Source: Phytoseiulus persimilis (taxonomy: Eukaryota > Arthropoda > Arachnida > Mesostigmata > Phytoseiidae). From it: a stretch of DNA of 64,000 nt. Below, piece by piece: positions 12,301 to 24,293 of the stretch; position 1 is the first letter of the stretch, and every line of letters begins with the position of its first letter. Under the pieces are notes generated by a model, which was not told the DNA's origin, made no database searches, and worked only from the letters and a program-made list of their open reading frames with translations. Made by a program: the position numbers and the translations under genes. The stretch lies in NCBI GenBank assembly GCA_037576195.1, contig CM075101.1, forward strand, positions 28,644,001 through 28,708,000. The letters are read 5' to 3'.

Positions 12301-15300
12301 ATGAGTTGTATCAGAGTTTCGAGAATACCGTTACTGAGGTTCAGACCAGTTTTTCTCAGATCCTGGGCGAAAGCCGAGCTGACCGAGGACCTGGGGAGTG
12401 TCTCATGACAGATGCCGCGCGGATCTGTATTTCCGTCCTGCGTTTTCCACTCAACGCAGGAAGCTCCAGATCGATGTCGAAATAATCCGAGAATAATCAC
12501 CTGTGGTAGATACCGCGCTGACTCTCTAACTATTAGATGAAGAAGTATTCGAATCAGTCGAATTGCCAGATCGGACCTATTTCACGAGCAATTCTAAACC
12601 CAGAGATCCAAGCGATCTCGAATAATTGACGCTACCAACGGAACAGGAAGACATAGCGGAAGGTGGCCACGGAAGACTAGTGAGTACTTCTCTCCGCTTC
12701 GGAAGATGTCGCTCTCTCACTTGTTGATGATGATTAAGATTCTCGGAAGCCACCATTTCGACTACGAAGAACCGACCGAGCGAGCCAGAAGCTCCCGCGG
12801 AACGAATCTCAAGGCCGCTGCCCAGCATCCATGGAGAGACTTAGCGCTGCCGTTTATAAGTGCGAAATCGGTTAACCTCTGACGGTGCTACAACGGTAGC
12901 CGATGCATCTACATAAAATGCAGTCGGGTATCCTACAAGAGCTGACTGATCCTTGAAAGCAATGGAACGTCCTGTTATCATTGAGATGCTCGCGATAGGA
13001 CCAATCGAGTCGGAACAGCTGGAGGCATCACCAACACAGATTGAGTCCCCGATTCGAGCTACACAACTTGGATACGCTTGAATGGAGATGCTATCGTTTC
13101 TCACCTACAACGAGGTGGAGGTGACACTGGTGTAATAAACTCTAGCTACGGGAATCAATTGTAACACATATTCTCCGCATTGATGGCCACACCCACTGGG
13201 ATGGGGAAAATCTAATAAGACACATTGAGGGATTGCCTGTGTTCTCTCTACGAGACAGCTGTGAACTGGAGGAGACCAAAAGTCGGGCCCATCTGCTGAG
13301 CGAACTTCCTCCGAAAACCATGTGAATCAGATCCCTGTGTTTTCGACCATCCAAACTCACGTATTGCCCTCGAGCGGGATTATTTTTATCAACTTCCGTA
13401 CGTCTCCACTCGTGCGATACCGCTGTTCCACTGTTCGAGATATTGAGTGATGGGACGACGGCATATCTTCCAATCAAACAGGATCATGGCTGCTTTCCAA
13501 GTATTCCCCTCGATCCGCCGACGCTGCCGCTGAAAGGGCCAGAGGTAGCTACTTTTCTGTCCCAGATCCCTCGGAGTCCCCTCCGTCGCTCGCGGAGAGC
13601 TGCCAGATTTCTGAAGCATCTTATCACGTGATTTTGACCAGACAACTCCGAAACGAATATAACCGTGTGTGCTTGTCACGTTGTTGGTTGAGGTCGAGGA
13701 TTTCCAAATGTACGTTCCCGCTGAAGTCTCTCGAGCATGGAGTTGCTTCTTCCATTCATCTATTCGATGGAATTCGAGTCTTGGAACTGAGGCTCGATGA
13801 AGCTGGCAAAACCTTACCACATGAGGGGAAGGTCGAGCTCCGCCCGCGAAAAATCGCCAGTTGATGATGAGACCAAGGTCGGCGTTCCTGGAACCATCCG
13901 ACCACAGGGCATGAAATGCCCTGCGGCCAGGGCATTTCATGTGTTGTGTGTGTTCTCCCAAGCTACGAGCACGGTAGCGGAGGAGCTGATCCAAATCGAC
14001 GCATGATTGAATCACATTAATCCCATTGATGGGAACTCCCATCGCATTCCAGATTCGAATACCCAAAAATGTCGTACACAGGTGGCACTTAGAAAGAGCG
14101 TCTGAGCACCTCGAGCGTCTCCACGCCTAAGACGTGAATGAGAAACCGAACGAAGCGGGAGAAACTTGACTGTAAAAAACATCATGTGAGCGATGTCGAG
14201 ACGGATCTCTTCCAAATGTAGAATGTAATGTAATGCAAACGAAATGTAATGACTTAGTTGACGCATTTCAGACATCGCCAAAGAGCCTACTGAAAGGGCT
14301 CAGGCCGGATGACAGGTCAAAAACTCTCTAAAAGGGGCAGAGGACCATTTCTCGAAGGCGGAGTTTCTCCATACAAGAATCTGATCTGAGATGTCGATAG
14401 CTCCAGGGAGGATATCTGTGGCTGAGATGAATACCAACACTTGCAGGGAAGGGGATAATTCCGGGCGCCAGAATTGGTAATTTTGTTACTCCCCGCTAAC
14501 AGCACAGCGACATCCATGGAAATGCTGCAATTTCAAGCCGGTCGGGCTCCACGAATTAGCGGGTCGTGGCTGGTTTCGAATCACTGTGCACTGCTCAGCT
14601 TGTTCAAATAAGGAGCTTACTAGGATTTCGAGGAGTAACGATTCTACTCGAATGCACTGCGAGTTCCTTGCTCGTCGTAGTGAGCAGCTGTACACATCGC
14701 AGCCGAATTCTGCGGAGGTTCAGGCATGAATAACACCGAACGGCCAGCGAAGCTTGGAGCCTCGTCTTGCCAATCTGATCTCGGTCGCGTTCACCCTCTT
14801 CCAAACAGCCGCCCACCTCAGAGCTCAGAGTCTGCCACTCTATCTGAAACAGGGCCCTCCCTCGCCGTGGCCTGACCCTCGCTTCTTTCGAGGCCTGCTG
14901 AAGCCTCACTCAGCTGGACGAGTGCGTTTGCTCAGAGTTTCACGCACCCGCCATCCGGTTCTACGGAAGTAGCAAGAAAACGTTCTCTGGAAAAACCTTG
15001 AGCTGTGGCCTCGAATCTGCTAAGGTGAGCTCTAGGTTCGGTACCCTCTGAATATCGGAGAAGAGAGATCGCGAGGGTGCCTCAGAAACTCGTGCTTGCA
15101 GTTTTTCCCCCTCCGTCGAGAACTTGCCGCACAGACCGAATCCGAAGGGGGCTTTAAGCCAGGCAGCTCGCGAGAAAGAGGGCCCGATTCAAACCTGTTC
15201 GCAATGCGGATCGGAGCATTAAGCGCAGGAGGGACACAAGTTCTTCGGAGGTCTCAACCAACCTAGCACAGGGGGCCCTATCCAAAACATTTATCCGTAC

Positions 15301-16379
15301 GGTGGGGAGGCGCTCGGCGAAAGGGTGGGCACGGGCCGCTCAGCACCCCGGTCCTGCTCTTCTGTTGTCCAAAAGCTCGTGGGGCCACCCTGTACACTGT
15401 GAAGAGGTTTTCCTACGCATCAAGCAGATATGATTCGTCGGCGAGGTCCTCTAGCGTGAGTCAGCACTCCGCGAATTCCGGCTTAGAAGATCATCCTTCC
15501 ACGATTTCCAATACGAATGTAGGCCATACGAACGAGTTAACAAACCTGCGCGGCTTCGCGCGAGTCCGTTCTCACACTCGAGATCGTTTTCAAATGCAAT
15601 CTAAAATGAAAAGCGAAGGACTACCATCTCGGTTATGACCCTCTCCACCTTCTCGGATTCTTGGTTCCGCACCGGTTCCACGTTCGCTCCACGGTATGCA
15701 CAAGGGCAGCAGTGAATTCGCGATAGTGAGCTCATGCGCGGTGATTACATAAGACCCGGAGTCTGAGAAGATACAACGCGCATCACCCAGGCCGCTTCAT
15801 CCGTGAGCGCGCAGGTGGCAACTGAATATGTGGCGATACCATCAACGCGCAATCAGTGAACGGCAAATAGTGGCAGGTCCTTTTTGATCTTGTCCCACAT
15901 TCTCTACACCTTGACCCGCCGCCGAGTCGGGGCCAGAGATTGTGGACGACACTCTCTTCTTCCCTCCTCAAGGGTGGCTGCTCGTTCAATGAGCACGGGT
16001 GTGAACAATTTCTTCCTCTGGGGAAATCAGCACCTTCAACTCATGAATCACGATTCTCGAATAGGGTTCTGGAATGAGAGAACATCGGGAAAATACATAT
16101 TTCTGTCCGGAACCATGCTAGACAGGAATGAACGTATTCAGTCGTGCCACCATTGGCCACTGCTCGATAGCTCTTCGCGGATGTCTTAGCCTGACTAGCC
16201 GTCATTTTCAAGCAAGTCTGGTCATCACATGCCGCCACATGAATCACGTGCAACTATGCGGGGGTCGATCTCGACTGAGACGGTCTCTCACAAGGCGCTC
16301 TACAAGTTGATCCAGGACTTCAGTCGTGACCCAGCGGGAAATGTCGCTTTAAGCTTTAGTTTGAGAATCCGTTCGGAGT
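6324..16379. other. Gene-poor stretch with unassigned open frames
   Basis: The immediate upstream side should hold the sec15 promoter; no element is convincing. Beyond it there are several ATG-led minus-strand frames of 80-150 codons with normal composition but no family I know: 8225-7938 (95 residues), 10878-10630, 10547-10374 and 10358-9900. A 225-codon minus frame at 14066-13389 overlaps a perfect hairpin. Because alternative frames of the same DNA look equally protein-like, none is called as a gene. Confidence 0.4.
13910..13941. repeat. Perfect 14-bp inverted repeat with nested palindrome
   Basis: The left arm CATGAAATGCCCTG (13910-13923) and its exact reverse complement (13928-13941) flank a 4-nt loop. 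The left side itself contains a smaller inverted repeat, AGGGCAT-GAA-ATGCCCT (about 13907-13923), so the GGGCAT core occurs in alternating orientation. It could be a hairpin, a dimeric protein-binding site or a mobile-element remnant. Confidence 0.85.
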
Positions 16380-16423
16380 GGGCTCGCCATGACCCGCGCG
16401 CGCACAATCAAGAGGTGGTGCCG

Positions 16424-16456
16424 GGTTCGAATCCTGTACTCAGGTGTTTTTTTTTT
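16424..16456 (+). repeat. tRNA-like B box followed by T10 (Pol III module)
   Basis: GGTTCGAATCC at 16424-16434 matches the Pol III internal B box (tRNA T-arm). It is followed 12 nt later by a run of ten T (16447-16456), a Pol III terminator. No acceptor stem or complete cloverleaf could be built, so a tRNA-derived SINE fragment or pseudo-tRNA is more likely than a working tRNA gene. Confidence 0.4.
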
Positions 16457-16820
16457 CGTGTCACGAATGAATGTTTGATCCTACGGACAAGATGGCCGAC
16501 GGTGCACGGAATTACGGAAACTCTCAACCGAACTCAGGACTGTCTAAAGTGGAGTAGTCAGCTAGATTACGTAGCCCAGCCACGTGACTCCGCAGCGCGA
16601 AGCCACATGTCGATTACAGGTTGAGGTCTCTAGAGTCTGTCAGGATCCCTCCTTGGTTCTGGTGACACAGTTAGCCTCAAACACCGACTCCGTATCATTC
16701 ATCCTTAGGTTCTCATGGGCCCCGGGAGGTAAAATATGGAAACAAGCCTGACTACTGCCGGCGTTTCATCGTGGCCTGTGGCCTCTGAGACGGCCTAGCC
16801 AAAACAACGCAGGCTCGCGT

Positions 16821-16858
16821 GTTCGAACCCTAGTGGGAGAAAGATGTGACGAATTTTT
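16821..16858 (+). repeat. B-box-like GTTCGAACCC with T5
   Basis: GTTCGAACCC at 16821-16830 lies in a context resembling the end of a Ser/Leu-type tRNA (GGCTCGCGTGTTCGAACCC), with a T5 run at 16854-16858. There is no full cloverleaf. It is part of the local cluster of such modules; another B-box match without a nearby T-run lies at 17365-17375. Confidence 0.3.
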
Positions 16859-18199
16859 AAGCCTGAAAATCGATATTTTCTTTCTCAAGGGCGATCTCCG
16901 AAAAGAGACATCTCGTCCTACCCATGGACTCCGTCCGAGATTCCAATCGATCGGGGATTCAAGCAGAATCCTCCCTCGGAATGTCAAGATCGCCGCTGAG
17001 ATTCTGTGATTGGAGGAAAACTTCTGAAATTTCTCGAAAATCCTGCATAGGCAGCCTTCCGATTCGAGAATGATCTGAAACGGTCTCCCCTAAATGAGGA
17101 GAAAGCTTGATTATGGAGCTCGCGCACTGCGATCATCTCACGAGGCTGGATACCGGCTCTGCGTTCACAGACGTCTAGGTGGTAAAAGTCTCGTATAACA
17201 AGGTTGTGGATGCGCGACGATGGGTGGTTCTAAGCTTCAATCATGCGCATTCGCATCGACAATAACATGTCGGAATTGTTGCTAGTGTTCCATTAGGCAC
17301 TTCGGCATATTCCGCGGCAAATGTGTTCAATCTGCACGCCGACGAATTCATGGAGTCCTCCCCCGGTTCGAATCCTAGCTCGAGCGAGCTCTTCGGCCAG
17401 ATCTTAGCACCCCAGTCGAAAGTTGTTTTCTTTCTGTAGTGGCTGAGAGCGATCGCGAGCTGAGGTTCGGGCGCCGTGACTTTTAGGAGCTACATGACTC
17501 AGAATTCACGGATTGGGTGAAGACTCACGACAATGCAAAGTTCGACGTCGCTCCGATCGAATAAATGTGGCAGTGGTCAAATTCAGAATGACATCAGATA
17601 ATGCGGGTAACTCGTGGCCCCTTGCTGACAGTGGATACCCATCGAGAACAATCGACATAGCTCCCAAAAGGCTCACGCTGTTATCGTTCGTTCTCGCAAG
17701 TACAATAAGCACCAGAGATGCAAGAAGTGGTGGTTTCCGCTCTTCGTAGGAATCATCACCGATTATCGTGGTCAGGTATGGTAACTTTGAGTCTCCATCA
17801 TGGAACACAGTGTCACCTTCGGCGGTCCGGTATCTTCCGATCTCTGATCATGGGAGGAAGTGACGCGAATGAGACCCAGATCGCAAGCCCGAAATAACTC
17901 ACGGAAACTCGAGAAAACCAACCGCTGTAGATTTTCTCGTGCGTGGCTCGCTTCGAATTCGCTCAGACCGATGCCCGAGTCGGTTCGGTCGCCCGAGTTT
18001 AAATGCAGTTTTGAACTCCTAGTAAAGTTCGATACTGTTCAAGTTGCTCGGTATATCATTGGAGGTGTCCACAGCAATGATATCAGCCAGAGAAATCCTT
18101 GCTTACATACTCCTCGACATCCTTCCACGAGCACAGGAGCCGTTTTCTGCCGTACAAATTTTCGGCTGCTGGTCCACGCATCTTCAAGTCCCGGGCGCG

Positions 18200-18226
18200 G
18201 GTTCGAATCCTCTTGACTTCGTTTTT
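18200..18226 (+). repeat. tRNA-like B box followed by T5
   Basis: GGTTCGAATCC occurs at 18200-18210 with TTTTT at 18222-18226. The spacing resembles the module at 16424. No tRNA fold was found. Confidence 0.35.
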
Positions 18227-19274
18227 CTTTCATTGAAAATTCCTCACTATCTGACTTATTGAGCAGGAACTCGGCAGTGGCCGGAAAGCTGAGCGGATGT
18301 GGTGCGATAACCACATCGCCCGTTGCCATAAGACCCGGTGAAAGTCTTCGCCGGAGAACTGCATAGTCAGTTGAACGGGATCGAAGCCTTTGCAATTTGT
18401 CATTCCTGCTCGATCGAATGAGAAGTTTGTCGGCTTCGAAAATCAATCCAGGGATTACAAGGGTGTCCGCCTACCACAGAAGCGACATCTCTTCGTCCTA
18501 CGGAACAATGTGATTTCTCCTTCATGCTGATCGCAGGCGATTCCAACATGATAAGGTCACTTGCGAATAGCAGCTCGAGTTCGACACCGGTACGTGTCGG
18601 CAGCGAATATTGGTATTTTTCGACGATCTCTTCCTGTGATAGTTAAGACCTCCTCCGTCCTCTCCCGATTTGTAGCTAAGTGCATCGCAGTTTTCTCAGT
18701 TCCCCAAGCTCTCGGAAGGCGTAACGAGACTGCTCTCGAATCAAATGATGAATCTTTTTGATGAGTGCGGTGGATGCTGGAAGTCAAGCCAAATGAGCTC
18801 CGCAGTTCGCGTGAGATATGCGTCCGAAGTTGGAATTCGTTTCATGCCTGCTGTCGCAGCTGGCATAGCTCTTCATTGCTGTTGATCCACTTGATGCTGT
18901 TTCTGTATTCCGTGTTTGCTTTTCAAAAAAATGAGCGCGAAGCGTCGTAACCATGGCGACCGGGCTGCCTGTCGATACCCTCTCCCGATATAAGGCAGCA
19001 CCGCATCTGAAGATCATGTGGCATTAGAACGACTTATGTTTTTTAGGTACAAGGAACAAATCTCAAAATAGAGCATACATATGGCTCAGACTTCATTGCG
19101 AATACCTAAAATGGATCCTCCGGCACGTCTGTTAATCGGGAAATCACTGAACGACAGTTCATTGGCATCACGGGATCAGATGGTGATTTGGGGGTCACCT
19201 TCCGGAGACCCTATCCGAAAGCCCACCTGGTCCCCGTTGACGACGCCGTGACGTTCGAACTTTGCATCGATTAG

Positions 19275-19305
19275 AAAAAAGCGCACTCCGACGGTGATTC
19301 GAACC
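19275..19305 (-). repeat. tRNA-like B box and T6, minus strand
   Basis: Read on the minus strand, GGTTCGAATCACC (19305-19293) is followed by a T6 run (19280-19275). This is the same B-box plus terminator arrangement as the plus-strand copies, in opposite orientation. A complete tRNA could not be folded. Confidence 0.35.
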
Positions 19306-19330
19306 TATGAACGCCGATCAACAGCCCTGC

Positions 19331-22300
19331 CCAGCAGTGTCTGGGTGAAGGGGGTGGCTTTGGAAGCCGATAAATCGCGTTCAGGAGCGCTGCTTGGAAA
19401 ACAATTGTGTCGACTGGTATTGAGAGACGTTGGTCACAAGGCCGCGTCCCATTCTTACAGGCTCTGAATTTTCGACACGCACCGGTCCGTGGGATCTTGC
19501 TGAGTTCCCCTGGTGTGTTTGGCTGTCGACCTTCCGCAGAATGCTATAGTTCCGTTCGCCATCTCTCTGAAAAAAAAGCTTCGGTCAAAAGAGGACACCT
19601 CCATCATGTAGAATTGGTCAGCATTGTGGTGAACGGAATATACATAACTCGTTGGTTATTGGAATATTTGGATTCTGACCGAGCCATATGCAGCGGGACT
19701 GGATTGGTTCACTCGTTCTCGGCTTCGAAATACGTGAACCTCGCTTTGCCAAGTTTCACTACTTCAATGGTTGCTGGAAAGGCTCGCGGGTATCGGAGGT
19801 TCCCATATGCTCGTTTCAACGGCATGTCTATCGAAAGATTGTCCCAAAAGCGAGTTGTCCTAGTTTCGCTCGCCAGCCTTTCTTGTTGAGCTTTCTCTTA
19901 TCTCACTTTTGACCTGAACTTGAGTCCGTATTGGTTGGTGGAGACTATCTACAGTTGATGGGGACTTCCTCGCAACAATAACTCGACACTAATGGAAAAC
20001 CTCCGACCTTTCTACCTATCTTGGGACTTGGAACCAAAGTCGGACCTCGATCCGAGCTGGGCTGGATGGGCCCCCACATGTCCGAACCTTGACTGGTTAT
20101 GAACCGTATACGAAGACGAGGAGATTTCAGAAATTTCATTTGTGGCGTATGAAATCCATTGGATGTCCCAGGTGGCATTTGGAAGCATGCGGATTACACT
20201 GACCTTCTCTCTAAACAAAGCAAACTTTCCCCATGCGGCGACAGGCGACAGCTCCTGACCCTTTCTCATCGAGTGGAATCGCTTCTGCGGAACGCTCGCA
20301 CGACTCCCCGCATTGTGGAGCATTGTACATGTGCTGCGATCGTTCCTAATTGTGAGATCGATGTGAAGGTTTTCCGACTCCTGTTCCATCCACAACTCTC
20401 GCCGTTGATAAGTTATGGCTATGTGTGTGCTTCCGTGCTGTTGGACCACGAACAGAGTACGCCTGTTCTGTCTCTTCGACTGAGCGAAGTCTCTGTGGTC
20501 TGAAACGATGGTAAAGGGAGCTTCTTTCAACCCCGAATCCTTATGCTCAGGATAGACACTTCGCGATAAGTCAATTATTGGCTGATTATTTGGAGCTGGA
20601 AGAGAGAGATAGGAAGCTTAGAGATTGGAAGCTATAGAAGAGCTGCTCTTTGACCAAATCTTCCGAGTTCTCATTGGGCATCATTCTAAACATTCCATGA
20701 GAAAAATAATGGGGATGGCCGGCTCTTCCTCACGTCTGTCAACACAGATACATTGAGGGGATTAGCTAAAACAAGGCACTTGTGCATTGATTCTCCGCGG
20801 AGGAGCTCCGGGCGTTTGCTCTGCTATCAACATGAAGCGTAAAGTTCCAAACATCTGACTCTCGAGCCCTCTTGAGGCTGATGCGACACCCGCTCGAGGG
20901 AATGTAGCACGGAATCGGATGGATGGAAATGTGGTTCCGGACAGCCGCGAATCGAGCTCTTTCAGAGAAACGAACGGCTCCTCCCGATGTCCTCTCGGCC
21001 AGTCCTTGAGCCGTCCGTCCGACCGACTGGAGTCTACGGCTGGAAACGAGGAGAAACTACCGAGTTACTCCGAAGCACGAAATCAGGAAGGATTCAGAAC
21101 CACCACGCGAGTGCTAGAGCTCCGCGAGAGAACCATTGCAGCGAGTTTGAACTTTCCTCAAGGCTCGCTTTGCTGGATCGACCGAGCTGTCGTCTTGACT
21201 TCCCGACCATGGTGGGACAATGTCCTCTGTCCACCCTGGCATGCGTTCCCTGCGAAATCCGATCGAGCTCTGCCTCAGTTCATCCAAGGCGAGATCGTTA
21301 TATGTCGCTCCGGTTTGCATGGAGGAGCGGGCATCGTGTTGGAAACTATGAGCTCAAAATCTGCGACAGCACCGCTCTGCCCAGGATTGACATTCGTGGG
21401 CTGTTGACCCGTCCGTTCTCGTGCAAATACGATACCCTCGGAAGTCTTTCCAAGTTCCATCTAGAACTGCTGACGGAGCTCTCTCGATCCCCTTCTAAGG
21501 CTCCTTTGTCTCGATTCCGAAGGAGACCCAGGGAGCCTCCTCACAAAATGGTCTCGCCAGTCACTCGGTGTACTGCAAGCGATCTCATGCAGATGGGCTC
21601 AGAGTCGTTCGGCTTGTCATCCTCGGTGTACTCTTCTTTGATAGTTCTCTTTTTCATCATTCATAGGAGGGTGCTCCCGTTTCGAATTTTAGACATTTGT
21701 TCCCGAACTCGATGCTGGTCTCTTTCGGGAATGATTTCGCTGAATCTTGTCTGTCCGGAACTCGGAGGGAAGGGGGGCAGAGCCGTGCAAACAATGTTCG
21801 AAACACAGAAACAAATCGTTTCGGCAGCGATGGAAAATATCATCTGGAAGTTTACGACATATGCGCGATGCGGCGTCGCTCCCTCGGTAGAACTCAGAAT
21901 CAGTTGAAATTTCGTTTCTCTGCATTCCTCTTGCTCGCGAGCTTAATGAGGTACTCCGTTCAAGAAATATCTGGGCGACGATTGTTCGCCACTTCCCCTG
22001 TGCGAAATCCTGGTCCCAGAAGGGCCAGAGAAACACAGGGGACTTGTAAGGAAAAGGAAGTGAAATGGGTCAGCTTTCTCGTTGGGCTCGAACCTCCTCA
22101 TAGGTGTTCCCTTGAGTTTTGAATGTCTCTCTGCACGCTTCCCCGTCCGTTGCGATTCTCAGTTGTTGTCTATTGTGTGTGGACATTTCGCTGGCCCGGA
22201 ACTGAATGCTGTCCCGCGAGAATGTGAGGATTTAAAATATCGACCACCAGAACAAAGCTTGAGACGAATCTCGGTTGAGATCTCCGGTCTCCATCAATCA

Positions 22301-22734
22301 AAACAACACACTATCGGTGAGCCAGACTCTAAAGTTTCAAAAGGAGATCTTTCGATGGTTGGTACCGGCAAGCGTGCCCGGCGGTGAAGGTGCGTCTTGG
22401 GATCTGAGGTCATCATAATCGGATCATGGGACCCTTGTTGTGATGCCGCTGGAGACACTGCTGCGAGGCTTTGCTCACGCATTTCTTATACAACTCATTG
22501 TTCGAGCGCATCTGATCCGATTAACGAGCGCTATGGGCACGAAACTGTCGTGTGAAGCCTCGGTGAAGCAGTTCTGAATCTCATCCTCGAGGAGTTGTTT
22601 TCAAGTCGCCCACTTACCTAAAATCCGCCTCTTGTTTCTCATCGATAGCGTATCCCGAAAGCGGTGAACTCTGCGATCCGCGATAGTTTTGGGACCACGT
22701 GTACAGGAGCGAACAGAGATGCATAGAGGACACA
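19331..22734. other. No recognisable gene; multi-frame open region 20.9-21.9 kb
   Basis: Between about 20919 and 21907 two overlapping plus-strand frames (162 and 306 codons) and two minus-strand frames are open at once. The 306-codon frame is Ser/Arg/Leu-rich and lacks domains I know. No repeats or RNA genes were seen elsewhere in the stretch. Confidence 0.35.
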
Positions 22735-23131
22735 TTATTCGGACAGCGTCAAAATCTCCTCAGCATGAGCTAGCAACGAAATCTTGCTCCTGAAAGCCTC
22801 GTGAACGAACTGCCATCTCATGAGTCGACCGTACGTCCTCTCCTTCGGATTGAATGACGTGGGAAGAACCACGAAGCGATCTGTTCGGGGAGGAGGCTTT
22901 TTCTCCTGATGTGGCGAGCAGTGGGCCAGCGAAACTTGGATTGATTTCCTACCTGCACACGATGACTTTTCTCCAGGAATGCTATCAGAATGACTAATAA
23001 GTGTATACGGCTGGTTTGATCCGTTGCACACGATGGATGTTTCTGAAGGATTTCGGCTACTCCTCGACTGGAGTCCTCAAAAAACGAAGGGATACAGTGC
23101 GGGGGAGTCCTGTCAATATCGCAAGAACTGT
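22735..23131 (-). CDS. Candidate 3' exons of an unknown gene
   Basis: Two minus-strand open segments join across a 47-bp GT..AG intron (22952-22906) in phase 0. The upstream segment follows an acceptor-like AATGACAG, includes VAEILQKHPSC and ends ...EKSHRVQ at 22953. The downstream exon 22905-22735 starts EKKPPPRTDRFVVLP and ends ...AEEILTLSE then TAA. I do not recognise the protein. Further minus-strand open frames at 23926-23537 (with CxxC pairs) and 24293-23997 (ATG-led, 98 residues) could belong to the same gene, but no intron chain linking them was satisfactory; one option needs a 23-bp intron, which is too short. Chance remains possible. Confidence 0.3.
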
Positions 23132-24293
23132 CATTCGACGGATCCAAGCAGCTCCAACTTTTTCGATCGATTCGGTGGCGAGAGCGTTGTTAGGTATTTT
23201 CCCCTACGATGCGGATGACTGAACTACATATGATGTTGACTCTGATTCTACGTATATCAAGTGAACGTTGGACTGGCGAGAGCTGTGTCATCGCTCATCA
23301 GTATACTCTCATGGTCCGCGCAAGCCACTCCTGCAGCTATTTCCTACTGCAATCTCTCCCCAACCGCGCACTTGACTGAAATGAAAGAGTAATCCGAAGA
23401 AGGGTTGTACGTCCACTTGATCATTGGCGCCGCACCTCAAAACGTCTCGCAGGTCGTCGCCCCGCTTTGTCGTAGACTCTCAACCGAACTCTTTCGAGCT
23501 TTTGATCGTCGTGTCGGCTGAGAAAGAAGTCATATCCTACTCATTCCTCGATACAATCGGATTGTAATGCTCATTGTGTGTGCGCTCGGAGACTCGGAAT
23601 GACTGGATAAAAAACTTCCGTTGCTGCGTGACAGTCCAGTAGCGTAATCGCGAAACGAAAGCGATTTCCGTTTGAGTTGTGTTGGGGCGATATGGAACAC
23701 GGGTTCCGGGAAGAATGTGGCAGCACATACAGATCCAGTATTCTAGACTGACTTCCGCGATTTCGGTTCCAGACTGGTTCAAACATGAAAGCATAGAGTT
23801 GGAGTGCGTGGCACAAAAAGAACACTCTTCGACGTTCCCGACTGTGAGAAGGTGAGCTTGAATTCGATTGAACTTCGTACTTCGGATGTTTCGACGGTGG
23901 AGCGCATAACTTCGCATCTGAGTCAACGAGAAGTCCGTTGGGCTGGTCCAGCTCAGTTCACTGGCTGATCCACTCTGCTATTTATTCATTAGTGATTCAT
24001 TCCAGTAGAATATCGCTGCCGATCCCTCCGGCGAAATATCCCTCCACAGTCTTTTGGTGGCAGCGTATAATCTGAAATATCCTGCCTCTCCACTGATCGG
24101 GAGAACCGTGAGATGAACGCCAAAAATGTACCCAACCCGACGATCCGTATATCATGGTGCCCAAGCGCGAACCCAGATCGATTCCTACGAGTTCGGTCGA
24201 CAGCACCAGGGAACTGAGAGAAGTCCAAAAGTTGTGCAGCCGTTCGCGCGTCGCGCTCCGAGGTCGCTCGTTAAATTCATCGAGTATGCCCAT

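Noticed and set aside
13389..14066. 225-codon minus-strand open frame
   Set aside because: It has no recognisable domain and includes the palindrome at 13.9 kb, so it is probably chance.
18291..18316. 8-bp inverted repeat GATGTGGT...ACCACATC
   Set aside because: Short stems of this size are expected several times in 64 kb.
20987..21907. 306-codon open frame as a protein gene
   Set aside because: Its composition is Ser/Arg/Leu-rich with no motif, and it overlaps equally plausible frames; kept only as an observation.
23500..23560. 23-bp intron linking 23.9-23.5 kb to a further exon
   Set aside because: It is below a credible intron length, so the chain from 24.3 to 22.7 kb was not accepted as one gene.
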